Shown here: positions 43,806 through 51,734 of the stretch, in pieces
How the letters are laid out: each line of letters opens with the position of its first letter
Position numbering within the stretch: the first letter of the stretch is position 1
DNA from: JADKIH01 sp031417395
GTDB lineage: Bacteria; Bacteroidota; Bacteroidia; AKYH767-A; 2013-40CM-41-45
Reading direction: 5' to 3'
Length of the DNA stretch: 64,000 nt
Assembly: GCA_031417395.1 (NCBI GenBank)
Contig: JANOVM010000043.1
Coordinates: 62,001 to 126,000 of the forward strand
Made by a program: the position numbers and the translations under genes
The notes under the pieces: generated by a model
Told to the model about the DNA's origin: nothing
The model's database searches: none
What the model saw: only the letters and a program-made list of their open reading frames with translations

Positions 43806-44981
43806 TTATTTTCTTGAGCCAAAGGTTTTCAAAACTTCTTTAGTATAGGCAATCATATCGGTGTAGTGATTTCCTTCTGTTTTTTCGCCTCTTTTCTTAC
43901 CCAGCCTGACAATTATTATTCGCTCATCGGGAATTGAAATAATATATTGGCCATAGATACCTCTGGCATAAAATATCGAATGACCCTCAAGCTGCATCAG
44001 CCACCATTGATAACCGTAATAATCAATCGTCTTTCCTTTTTCATCCATGCAGCCGTTTGGAGTAACCGATTGTTTTACATAATCAGCTGGCACCAGCTGT
44101 TTTCCATTCCAACGACCACTGTCCATGTATAGTTTACCAATTCTGGCAAAATCACGTGCCGATGAATAGAAACAGCAATACGATTTTTCAAGCCCATCGA
44201 AATGATCCAATGACCAGTAAGCAGGTTGTGTGGCATTAATTTTCTTCCATAGTTTTTGAGAAGCGTAATCTGAAATAGTAAAACCGGAAGTTTTTTCAAT
44301 GATAAGTGCAAGCAGGACGGTATTGCAACTCATGTAGCGGAAAGTCTTTCCGGGTTCTTCAACAACTTTTAATCCTGTGACAAGTTTTTTTAATGCGGTT
44401 CCGTAATAGGCTTTCGTTGTTTTGGAGAATAAATCAGAATAACTTTCATCCCAATTCAAACCGGAGCTCATGCTTAGGAGGTGACGAATCTTTAATTTTC
44501 CGTTTTCCCCTTTGCTGAATTCCGGAATGTATTTGCCGACTGAATCATCCGGAGAAAATAATCCTTCACCGGCAGCAATGCCTGTTAAGATTCCGACAAT
44601 ACTTTTTGCCATTGAAAAAGAATTACTGAAAGAATTATCGAGGTAACGATCCCAATATCTTTCAAAAGCAATGGAATCATTTTTAATTACCAGGAAAGCG
44701 ACAGTTTCGTACTTAACAAGGTCTGTGTCGAGTTCAACCGGAAGGTCGACCTTATTGTACATTTTTGATACCGGCCAGGGTTGCGGATTGCTGTCGTTTA
44801 CTATCCTTGTATCAAAGATGTTTATGTCATCGATATCAGGATACGTATAAATTAACGTTTTGTATATATAGTTATAACCTGTAATCCAAAGCGCAATTAT
44901 AAGACACACTAATAACAGGCCGAGTGTCCAGAAAAATTTTATCCAGAAGGGGCTTTTGTTTTTAAAAGACTTTTGCATCAT
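43806..44981 (-). CDS. Serine hydrolase, class C beta-lactamase family, membrane-anchored
   Basis: 391 residues. One N-terminal membrane helix (WTLGLLLVCLIIALWITGY) with the catalytic domain outside. The SxxK motif is FSMAKSIVGI. The position of the YxN motif is near FRYMSCNTVLLALI, where the exact tyrosine arrangement is unusual. A motif III-like region occurs near ARGIYGQYIISIPDE. The family includes D-aminopeptidases, esterases and penicillin-binding-like enzymes; substrate unknown. It stands alone. Confidence 0.88.
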   Translation of the reverse strand: MMQKSFKNKSPFWIKFFWTLGLLLVCLIIALWITGYNYIYKTLIYTYPDIDDINIFDTRIVNDSNPQPWPVSKMYNKVDLPVELDTDLVKYETVAFLVIKNDSIAFERYWDRYLDNSFSNSFSMAKSIVGILTGIAAGEGLFSPDDSVGKYIPEFSKGENGKLKIRHLLSMSSGLNWDESYSDLFSKTTKAYYGTALKKLVTGLKVVEEPGKTFRYMSCNTVLLALIIEKTSGFTISDYASQKLWKKINATQPAYWSLDHFDGLEKSYCCFYSSARDFARIGKLYMDSGRWNGKQLVPADYVKQSVTPNGCMDEKGKTIDYYGYQWWLMQLEGHSIFYARGIYGQYIISIPDERIIIVRLGKKRGEKTEGNHYTDMIAYTKEVLKTFGSRK

Positions 44982-45105
44982 TTATGCAAAGTACATTGAA
45001 AATATTAATGGTTTATCGACGGGGAAAGAATATTATTAAACGACATCGTTGAAAAATATTTAAGAAGAAAGCGCTCTTACTCCTTATCCACAATGGTAAT
45101 AAAAG

Positions 45106-45840
45106 TTATTCCAAAAAGTTCATTCCAAATAAATCTGCCAAATGAAATTTTACTTTTATTTTCACTTCTTCCAAATCAACTTTTCTCCCAAGCTCTTTAT
45201 CGAGCGAGGTAACAGACTTGTCCCTGATTCCGCAAGGGACAATATGATTAAAATAGGAAAGGTCAGTATTCACATTGAAAGCAAAACCATGCATGGTTAC
45301 CCAGCGGGAACAACGTACACCAAAAGCACATATTTTGCGTGCAAGTTTTGGATTATTTTCATCAAGCCAAACGCCTGTGCATCCCGGTATTCTGCCGGAG
45401 GTAATACCATATTCTTTCAGGGTTCTAATAATGGCTTCTTCCAGGAAACGAAGGTATTTGTGAATGTCGTTAAAAAAACAATCAAGGTCGAGGATAGGAT
45501 ATCCTACAATCTGTCCAGGACCGTGATAAGTAATATCACCCCCGCGGTTGTTTCTATAAAAAGTAGCCTGGAGTTTCAAAAGATCTTTTTCCGAAACTAT
45601 AAGATTTTCTTCGTCACCGCTTCTGCCAAGGGTGTAGACATGGGGGTGTTCGCAGAAGAGTAGGAAATGTTGTTGAGGTTCACGGTATTCTTCAGCGAGA
45701 GTCCGGTTACGAAGTTTTCTGTCAACGACTTCATTAAAAAGTTTTTCCTGCATGTCCCAGGCATCCTTGTAATCGATCAATCCAAGGTCGCGGAAAATTA
45801 CATTTTGAAAATCGAGTTGGACTTTGTCGGGGGGAGTCAT
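45106..45840 (-). CDS. lipB: Octanoyl-[ACP]:protein N-octanoyltransferase
   Basis: 244 residues. LipB transfers octanoyl from acyl carrier protein to lipoyl domains. The signature RGGDITYHGPGQIVGYPI is intact, the catalytic Lys is in KICAFGVRCSRWVTMHG and the catalytic Cys in IVPCGIRDKSVTSL. Length is normal. No lipA neighbour is present in this window. A short TTAACCGCAAAGG repeat half lies just upstream (45907-45932). Confidence 0.96.
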   Translation of the reverse strand: MTPPDKVQLDFQNVIFRDLGLIDYKDAWDMQEKLFNEVVDRKLRNRTLAEEYREPQQHFLLFCEHPHVYTLGRSGDEENLIVSEKDLLKLQATFYRNNRGGDITYHGPGQIVGYPILDLDCFFNDIHKYLRFLEEAIIRTLKEYGITSGRIPGCTGVWLDENNPKLARKICAFGVRCSRWVTMHGFAFNVNTDLSYFNHIVPCGIRDKSVTSLDKELGRKVDLEEVKIKVKFHLADLFGMNFLE

Positions 45841-45904
45841 GGTAGAATGTCTCTGCTTACTTTGAGTAAACCTTAGTAAGCCTTGTGGTTAATTTTGATG
45901 TCGG

Positions 45905-45932
45905 ATTTAACCGCAAAGGGCACAAAGGGATT
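45905..45932. repeat. Half copy of the TTAACCRCAAAG repeat
   Basis: TTTAACCGCAAAGGGCACAAAGG, preceded by GTCGGA. It matches one arm of the inverted repeat at 61040-61188, including the GTCGGATTT in front. No inverted partner is near, so it is a solo arm between lipB and the isomerase gene. Confidence 0.6.
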
Positions 45933-45936
45933 TAAT

Positions 45937-46929
45937 TTAGATTTTTGAAAGTTCGCCTTTGAGATGGTTAATAATGTCTACTTCTGTGGCATCAATTTTT
46001 TTCTTATCGGCAAGCATGACAGAAACATAATCGGTGAGATGAATAAGATAGATTGACCGTTCAAGGAAAGAGTCGCCTTTCGACCAGATCTCTTTTATTT
46101 TAGGAGTATACTTATTAAATACTTCCTTGCTGATTTCAATCCTTGTTTGTGTGCGCGTATAATCCTGTTTGTTGCGCAGAATGATTACTGCCAGATTATC
46201 ATTTTTTTCCGCCCAGCCAACGAGTTCATTGTGATTCATTTCAGGGAGGATATTGTGCCAGCAAAGCATTTTTGAATTTTCGTTTATCTGTTGGCGGAAG
46301 CGGGTAGCTACTCCATTGTAACCATCAACTGCATAAATAACAGGAGTTTTTCCGAAGAGGAAATCAGTTACAACAGCAGCTTCAGAAATGATATTACTTT
46401 TTTCTTTTTCAAGTAAAGCTACAGAGGCTGTAAGTTGTTTCTTGAAATCAGCTCCAATAATTCCATAACCATTCAGCACGTAAAATAACTGAACAAGTGA
46501 ATACCCCAGGCAGGCCCGTGGAGGCTTTCCTGAAGGAATCATAACCAGGTCAAAGTTTTTAGTTTTTGCTATTTCAGCTAACTTACCGCCGGAGGTTATG
46601 CAGGTTATTTTTGCATTTTTTTTAATGGCAAATTCAAGAGCCTCTAGAGTCTCTTCTGTATTTCCGGAATAAGAGCAAACTATTACTAAAGTTCCGGCAT
46701 CAACAAAAGCAGGTATAAAATAGTCCTTATTGACAACAACTGGAACAGTACATTCTCCTGCTATTATCTCTGAAACAATAGTCCCACCGATCCCTGAGCC
46801 ACCCAGACCTGTAATAAGAATGTTTTTAATAGGCGTTGCGGTTTTTTTGAGTACAGACTTTTCCCCAATAGCTATGGCTTCTCGAAGCTGGGACGGAAAA
46901 TTTTCAATTAGTTGGTTCATAGTAGACAT
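45937..46929 (-). CDS. Bifunctional phosphoglucose/phosphomannose isomerase (SIS domain)
   Basis: 330 residues. The N-terminal SIS domain opens with ILITGLGGSGIGGTIVSEI and CSYSGNTEETLEAL. The C-terminal half shows NENSKMLCWHNILPEMNHNELVGW, the catalytic segment of archaeal-type PGI/PMI, which interconverts fructose-6-P with glucose-6-P and mannose-6-P. The start MSTMNQ could also be the second Met. A -7 element TACCTTTG lies at 46949-46956. Confidence 0.93.
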   Translation of the reverse strand: MSTMNQLIENFPSQLREAIAIGEKSVLKKTATPIKNILITGLGGSGIGGTIVSEIIAGECTVPVVVNKDYFIPAFVDAGTLVIVCSYSGNTEETLEALEFAIKKNAKITCITSGGKLAEIAKTKNFDLVMIPSGKPPRACLGYSLVQLFYVLNGYGIIGADFKKQLTASVALLEKEKSNIISEAAVVTDFLFGKTPVIYAVDGYNGVATRFRQQINENSKMLCWHNILPEMNHNELVGWAEKNDNLAVIILRNKQDYTRTQTRIEISKEVFNKYTPKIKEIWSKGDSFLERSIYLIHLTDYVSVMLADKKKIDATEVDIINHLKGELSKI

Positions 46930-46948
46930 AGTGGGGTTTTTAGAAATG

Positions 46949-46956
46949 CAAAGGTA
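46949..46956 (-). promoter_or_regulatory. -7 element of the isomerase gene
   Basis: TACCTTTG on the minus strand, about 20 nt before the start codon. No good TTTG at 19-21 nt. Confidence 0.5.
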
Positions 46957-47160
46957 ATGATTTGTTAAGAATTAATTGCTCTGCTTTCTGTATATAGTTT
47001 CATTGGAATTACCTGCACTTTATCCTTGAAATCAATATGCATATTTATGTTTTCCGGAATACCAATTCGTCTAATAAATTGGATTTTATTTTCTAATTAT
47101 CTGACCGACATTTGCAGGCAAAATTTAAAAGTTGGCCGGCCTCCCGGAATCCGGATAAAT

Positions 47161-47556
47161 TATTTACCAAATCAAGTATTTAAATTAATGAGAAATGAAA
47201 AAATAATGTTGGATAGAGATTTAGCTAAATTATATGGCGTCAAGTCTACACGTTTGCGGGAACAGGTGAAGCGTAATTTATTAAAGTTCCCTTCCAATTT
47301 TATGTTTCAATTGACAAAACAGGAAGCCGAAGTAATGGTATCGCAAAATGCGATACCCTCAAAAATGCACCTGGGCGGAACTTTACCATATGCATTTACT
47401 GAGCATGGCGTATTAATGCTGGCGAATGTACTTAAAAGCGAAAAAGCAATTCAGGTAAGTATAAAGATTATAGAGTTATTCGTAAAACTTAGAGAAATGG
47501 TGATAACTAATTCTGAATTCGAATTTGTGCTCATTTCTTTCATTGTTCTACGATAA
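47161..47556 (+). pseudogene. Truncated ORF6N-domain protein
   Basis: The region from YLPNQVFKLMRNEKIMLDRDL to LFVKLREMVITNSEFE is a clear ORF6N/KilA-N-type DNA-binding domain (KIMLDRDLAKLYGV; LPYAFTEHGVLMLANVLKSEKAIQVSIKIIELF). Intact relatives continue for 50-70 residues (a coiled coil and a C-terminal PRRKIGF-like motif). Here the frame ends after FVLISFIVLR, translated from the lysS upstream region. The frame is open upstream to 47026, but that part does not resemble the family and no start matches it. It is therefore most likely a fragment inserted or left next to lysS. ORF6N proteins are abundant, possibly mobile regulators of unknown targets. Confidence 0.75.
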
Positions 47557-47573
47557 ACACTATTATCTTTGCA

Positions 47574-47581
47574 GCATAATT
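47574..47581 (+). promoter_or_regulatory. -7 element of lysS
   Basis: TATCTTTG, 9 nt before the lysS start codon. A TTG is found 18 nt upstream of it, one base short of the usual spacing. Confidence 0.55.
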
Positions 47582-47590
47582 TAAAAATAG

Positions 47591-49123
47591 ATGGAATTAA
47601 ACGATCAGGAACTCATTCGCCGCCAGAAGCTGGATGAACTTTATAAACATGGCATAAATCCCTACCCTGCTGAAATTTGGGAGAATACCCATTCTTCCGC
47701 AGAAATACTTAGTGGCTTTCCAACAGACCCTGAAAAATTCACAGAAGTAAGCCTGGCAGGACGTATAATGAGTGTTCGTGATATGGGAAAGGCTTCTTTT
47801 GCTGTTTTACAGGATTCATCAGGCAGGATTCAGATATATGTCCGCCGCGACGATATTTGTAAAGGGGAAGATAAAACCGCTTACGATTTTGTTTTCAAAA
47901 AAAGCCTTGATATTGGCGATATCATAGGTGTTAAAGGATATGTTTTTGTTACCAAAATGGGCGAGACAAGTATTCATGTCAATGAATTTAAGTTGTTGAG
48001 CAAAGCATTGCGTCCGCTGCCCATTGTTAAGAAAGATGCAGAGGGTAATACGCACGATGCTTTCACCGATCCTGAATTACGTTATCGTCAAAGGTATGTT
48101 GATCTTATTGTGAATCCGGAGGTAAGGGAAGCATTCATTCAGCGCACAGCGCTCACTAATTCCATGAGAAAATTTCTGAACGAAAAACAATACCTGGAAG
48201 TTGAAACACCAATCCTTCAGCCATTGTATGGTGGAGCTGCAGCACGCCCGTTCAAGACGCATCACAATACGCTCGACATGACATTGTATTTGCGTATTGC
48301 CAATGAACTTTACTTAAAGCGTCTTATTGTCGGTGGCTTTGACGGCGTATATGAGTTTGCAAAAGATTTCCGAAATGAAGGAATGGATCGTTTTCATAAT
48401 CCTGAATTCACGCAAATGGAATTGTATGTTGCATACAAAGATTACGAATGGATGATGAATCTCGTAGAGGAAATGGTGGAAAGAATAGCTATGGATATTC
48501 ACGGCAAGACAGAAGTTCAAGTAGGGGAACATGTTATTAATTTCAAGAGACCCTGGAAACGATTTTCCATGTATGAAGCAATTGCTCATTATACGGGAGT
48601 GGACATTACTGAAATGGATGAAGCAGGTATAGCTAAGGTTGCACGCGAAATGGGTATTCATGTTGAACCTTCCATGGGAAGAGGAAAGCTAATTGATGAA
48701 ATATTTGGAGAAAAGTGTGAGCCTAAATTAATTCAACCCACATTTATTACTGATTATCCTGTGGAGATGAGTCCCCTTGCTAAAAAGCACCGCACCAAAG
48801 CCGGACTAGTAGAGCGTTTCGAAGCAATTTGCAATGGTAAAGAAATCTGCAATGCATTTTCTGAACTTAACGATCCCATCGATCAACGCAAACGTTTCGA
48901 AGAACAGCTGGAACTCGGCAAAAGAGGCGATGAGGAAGCTATGCAACTCGATGAAGATTTCTTACGTGCACTCGAATTTGGAATGCCGCCAACAGCAGGA
49001 CTCGGCATAGGAATCGATCGCTTGTCTATGATTATGACGAACTCTGCTTCTATTCAGGATGTTTTATTCTTTCCTCAAATGCGGCCGGAGAAGGTTGTTC
49101 AATTGGCGGAGGAGAAGGGATGA
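47591..49123 (+). CDS. lysS: Lysyl-tRNA synthetase, class II
   Basis: 510 residues. OB-fold anticodon-binding N-terminus (VSLAGRIMSVRDMGKASFAVLQD), class II motif 1 (FLNEKQYLEVETPIL), motif 2 (FRNEGMDRFHNPEFTQME) and motif 3 (GLGIGIDRLSMIM) are all visible. Length is typical for LysRS-II. It charges tRNA-Lys. Its stop is followed at once by a heptamer array. Confidence 0.97.
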   Translation: MELNDQELIRRQKLDELYKHGINPYPAEIWENTHSSAEILSGFPTDPEKFTEVSLAGRIMSVRDMGKASFAVLQDSSGRIQIYVRRDDICKGEDKTAYDFVFKKSLDIGDIIGVKGYVFVTKMGETSIHVNEFKLLSKALRPLPIVKKDAEGNTHDAFTDPELRYRQRYVDLIVNPEVREAFIQRTALTNSMRKFLNEKQYLEVETPILQPLYGGAAARPFKTHHNTLDMTLYLRIANELYLKRLIVGGFDGVYEFAKDFRNEGMDRFHNPEFTQMELYVAYKDYEWMMNLVEEMVERIAMDIHGKTEVQVGEHVINFKRPWKRFSMYEAIAHYTGVDITEMDEAGIAKVAREMGIHVEPSMGRGKLIDEIFGEKCEPKLIQPTFITDYPVEMSPLAKKHRTKAGLVERFEAICNGKEICNAFSELNDPIDQRKRFEEQLELGKRGDEEAMQLDEDFLRALEFGMPPTAGLGIGIDRLSMIMTNSASIQDVLFFPQMRPEKVVQLAEEKG

Positions 49124-49125
49124 GA

Positions 49126-49163
49126 ACTTAGTACTTAGTAATTTGTACCTTGTACCTTGTACT
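49126..49163. repeat. Heptamer micro-array ACTTAGT/ACCTTGT
   Basis: ACTTAGT twice, AATTTGT once, ACCTTGT twice, then ACT: five units in perfect 7-nt register. It begins 3 nt after the lysS stop. Confidence 0.8.
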
Positions 49164-49189
49164 ATTCAATTTACCAGAAAATCAAACCT

Positions 49190-49591
49190 ATGAAAAATAA
49201 AATATATACCTCATTACTTACACTGATATTAGTATTATTTATCGAGCATTCATTTGCACAGAATCAGGTGGGTTATTTAAAACGAGTTTCTCCGGAAGAG
49301 TTTAATAAAACATTAAAAGGTAAACATGGTGTAATACTCGATGTTCGTACTCCCGGAGAATTTAAAAAGGGGCACATTGAAGGTGCCATAAATATTGACT
49401 TTCTCGACGACAGCTTTACGGCGCGCATTGATTCTCTCGATAAGAATAAAGAATACGAAGTGTATTGTTACTCCGGTGGTCGCAGTGGAGAAGCTACTGA
49501 GCTTATGCAGAAGAAAGGCTTTAAAAAATTACTTGATCTGGAAGGCGGCTATTCTAAATGGCAAGCAGCCGGACTTCCTGTTGCAAAATAG
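49190..49591 (+). CDS. Exported rhodanese-domain protein
   Basis: 133 residues from the signal-peptide Met (MKNKIYTSLLTLILVLFIEHSFAQ). The rhodanese domain shows GVILDVRTPGEFKKGHIEGAINIDF and the active-site loop VYCYSGGRSGEAT, with the Cys expected to carry a persulfide, and ends LEGGYSKWQAAGLPV. Single-domain rhodaneses move sulfane sulfur; export suggests a periplasmic redox role. An in-frame earlier Met would sit before the signal peptide and is not used. Confidence 0.92.
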   Translation: MKNKIYTSLLTLILVLFIEHSFAQNQVGYLKRVSPEEFNKTLKGKHGVILDVRTPGEFKKGHIEGAINIDFLDDSFTARIDSLDKNKEYEVYCYSGGRSGEATELMQKKGFKKLLDLEGGYSKWQAAGLPVAK

Positions 49592-49674
49592 GAAAGACTT
49601 TTTTTTAAAATATCCGGTATTAGTAATATAAATAAAGTTGTCTTGAATTTCTTGTCTTTGAGATTCCGGCTAAT

Positions 49675-50121
49675 TTACATTCCTTCTCTTTTATGTAACA
49701 TTTCTCCGGTTACAGCATAAGTTACAGAATAGGATTTAGTCCCTTTTTTAATTAAAACTTCGTAGACAGCAGCTCCTTCTCTTTTTTCAATCTTAAGTGC
49801 TCTTTTAATAGCATAGCCGATGAATTGTTTTGAAACAGATTGTCGAATCATTTTCGGAAGCTCTATTGTTTTGAGTTGAGTTTCTGTTTGTCTCCAGGGG
49901 CCATCGGCACTAAAATATGCTGACCTCAGAGTTTTCTTCATTACAAAGTTCGCTCTGTATTCATTGGCATTTGCTAATTGCCAATTTACTTTTCCTGCTG
50001 TTGGGTACTTTGACTTAAAAGAAGCAGCAACGGAAGCGGGAAGTTTATCGGGTGATACTTTCTGTCCGAATGTTGTCAAAGTAAAAAAAATAAAAGTAAG
50101 TAGTATTATGGTTTTATTCAT
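49675..50121 (-). CDS. Exported PepSY-like (BLIP-type) protein
   Basis: 148 residues. Signal peptide MNKTIILLTFIFFTLTTFGQ. Two PepSY-like repeats: FKSKYPTAGKVNWQLANANEYRANFV and the second from the mid region to the end (KIEKREGAAVYEVLIKKGTKSYSVTYAVTGEML). The family is periplasmic and structurally similar to beta-lactamase inhibitor protein, with no known enzymatic activity. Convergent with the rhodanese gene. Confidence 0.82.
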   Translation of the reverse strand: MNKTIILLTFIFFTLTTFGQKVSPDKLPASVAASFKSKYPTAGKVNWQLANANEYRANFVMKKTLRSAYFSADGPWRQTETQLKTIELPKMIRQSVSKQFIGYAIKRALKIEKREGAAVYEVLIKKGTKSYSVTYAVTGEMLHKREGM

Positions 50122-50212
50122 TTTGAATATTTTTTATTCATTTAATAGAGTCCTTTCTAACGATAATAGTTTAGAAATATTTTAATAATAATAAATAAAA
50201 ATAATTTCGACT

Positions 50213-51610
50213 TTATTTAATGATTTTTCCTGATTGCAAAAAATTGTCAGAATACGTCAGGCGATAAAAATAAAGTCCCGGCTCAATTTCACTTATATTA
50301 ATAGTTGAAATCCTATCTATTAGTAGCTTTGAAAAAAGAAGTTTTCCGGAAACGTCAAATAATTCTAAAAGAGATTTTTTATTATCGTTTTTATCGATGT
50401 AAAAATGACCATCTTTTGGAATGGGCGTAGGATATATTTTCACATCATGTTTATTTGAATTCAATTCTTCAAAGCCGGTATAATACTGAATGTTTCCACA
50501 ACTTAAATTTGCTTTATGGAAACCTGAAAGTCGATTATAGTAATATGAAAGATTACCACATGCTGTACAACCGACCACCGCATAACCTGTATATCCTAAT
50601 CCACTTCCATAACCACCGATGGTTATTGTAGGTTCAAAAGGGGCTGGGTAACAATTGGCGAAAGGATTGAAAACATAATCTCCGGAACGATTCTCGACCA
50701 TTACTCCACAATTATTAAAAAACATCCTATTACTATAAGCAATTCCATTTAATGTATCTGCTTCTTCAGGCATTTTATCCATGATTGGGGTGTTTAGCGA
50801 TGAATAAGTATCTCCACCTGATCCATTAGTAATAGATGTTACTATATGAGTTCCAGTGCTATCCTGAACAAGGTTATTTATTATCGTTTGTGTTGAATAG
50901 GTGTAAACGATAGTATCTCCATTTGTAGAAATACTTTTGCCGGTAAAAATTTTTGTGAAATAATTATGTGGCGGGTAAGGTGGATTCGCAAATCCTGGAA
51001 TTATATATGTTTCATATTGTAATGTATCGCCAATATCAAAATCATATACTTTTCCGATTGTCAATTGCAGTTGATCGTTTAACGTATATGAGTCAGAGTT
51101 AGTAGGAAAATCACGAAATGAAAATAATTTATAAAAGCCATTATTCTTACTAATAATAATTTCTTTTCCATTTGAAAGACTGATTGTTTTAATTGAATCG
51201 GGTAAACTATTAATTATAATAGGCGCAATATTTGTCACCGTAGCAAGAATGCCGGTGCTATTAAACATCCAGGTAGAGCCAACACTATCCAAAGGGCGAA
51301 GGAAAAGAGAGTCATTAAAATAGTTGAAAAAGATAATTAAACTATCCGAACGAACAAGAATTTTTTGACCAATCCATGAAGGACCGAAAATATTGACACA
51401 ATTATTAGAGTCGGGGTTGTATTCATCAATTGTAAAAAAATTGTAATACAATGTGTCGGTTCCATTAACTTCAATTGAATCAACCATGATTGCACGAATA
51501 TCATATTGGCCTCCAAAAAAATGAGGAGTATTCCATTGAAAAACTTTGTAATTCTGAGCTGAGACGGTTAGGCTATAAAATACAAGGGAAAGGAATATAA
51601 AATTTCTCAT
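50213..51610 (-). CDS. Secreted protein with T9SS type A sorting domain
   Basis: 465 residues from the Met of the signal peptide (MRNFIFLSLVFYSLTVSAQ); a TTG 18 codons upstream is open but not preferred. The body has no enzyme motif I recognise and is rich in T/S/N/D strands. The C-terminus VKIYPTPIPKDGHFYIDKND...LLELFDVSGKLLFSK...ISEIEPGLYFYRLTY is a type A sorting domain in which the usual PNP is PTP. Probably surface-exposed or released. Large AT content, no repeats. Confidence 0.82.
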   Translation of the reverse strand: MRNFIFLSLVFYSLTVSAQNYKVFQWNTPHFFGGQYDIRAIMVDSIEVNGTDTLYYNFFTIDEYNPDSNNCVNIFGPSWIGQKILVRSDSLIIFFNYFNDSLFLRPLDSVGSTWMFNSTGILATVTNIAPIIINSLPDSIKTISLSNGKEIIISKNNGFYKLFSFRDFPTNSDSYTLNDQLQLTIGKVYDFDIGDTLQYETYIIPGFANPPYPPHNYFTKIFTGKSISTNGDTIVYTYSTQTIINNLVQDSTGTHIVTSITNGSGGDTYSSLNTPIMDKMPEEADTLNGIAYSNRMFFNNCGVMVENRSGDYVFNPFANCYPAPFEPTITIGGYGSGLGYTGYAVVGCTACGNLSYYYNRLSGFHKANLSCGNIQYYTGFEELNSNKHDVKIYPTPIPKDGHFYIDKNDNKKSLLELFDVSGKLLFSKLLIDRISTINISEIEPGLYFYRLTYSDNFLQSGKIIK

Positions 51611-51734
51611 CAAAAAAGAAGGATTTTTCAAAGGGTTTATTCCATATTCCTGTAAATATAGCAATAAATATTTTAAAATGATATCCGTATCAACCTAGTG
51701 TTAATCAAAAAAAACTAATAAACGAAATCGAATC

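Noticed and set aside
47026..47160. N-terminal extension of the ORF6N protein
   Set aside because: The frame is open but the residues are not ORF6N-like and contain no sensible start context, so I limit the fragment to the homologous part.
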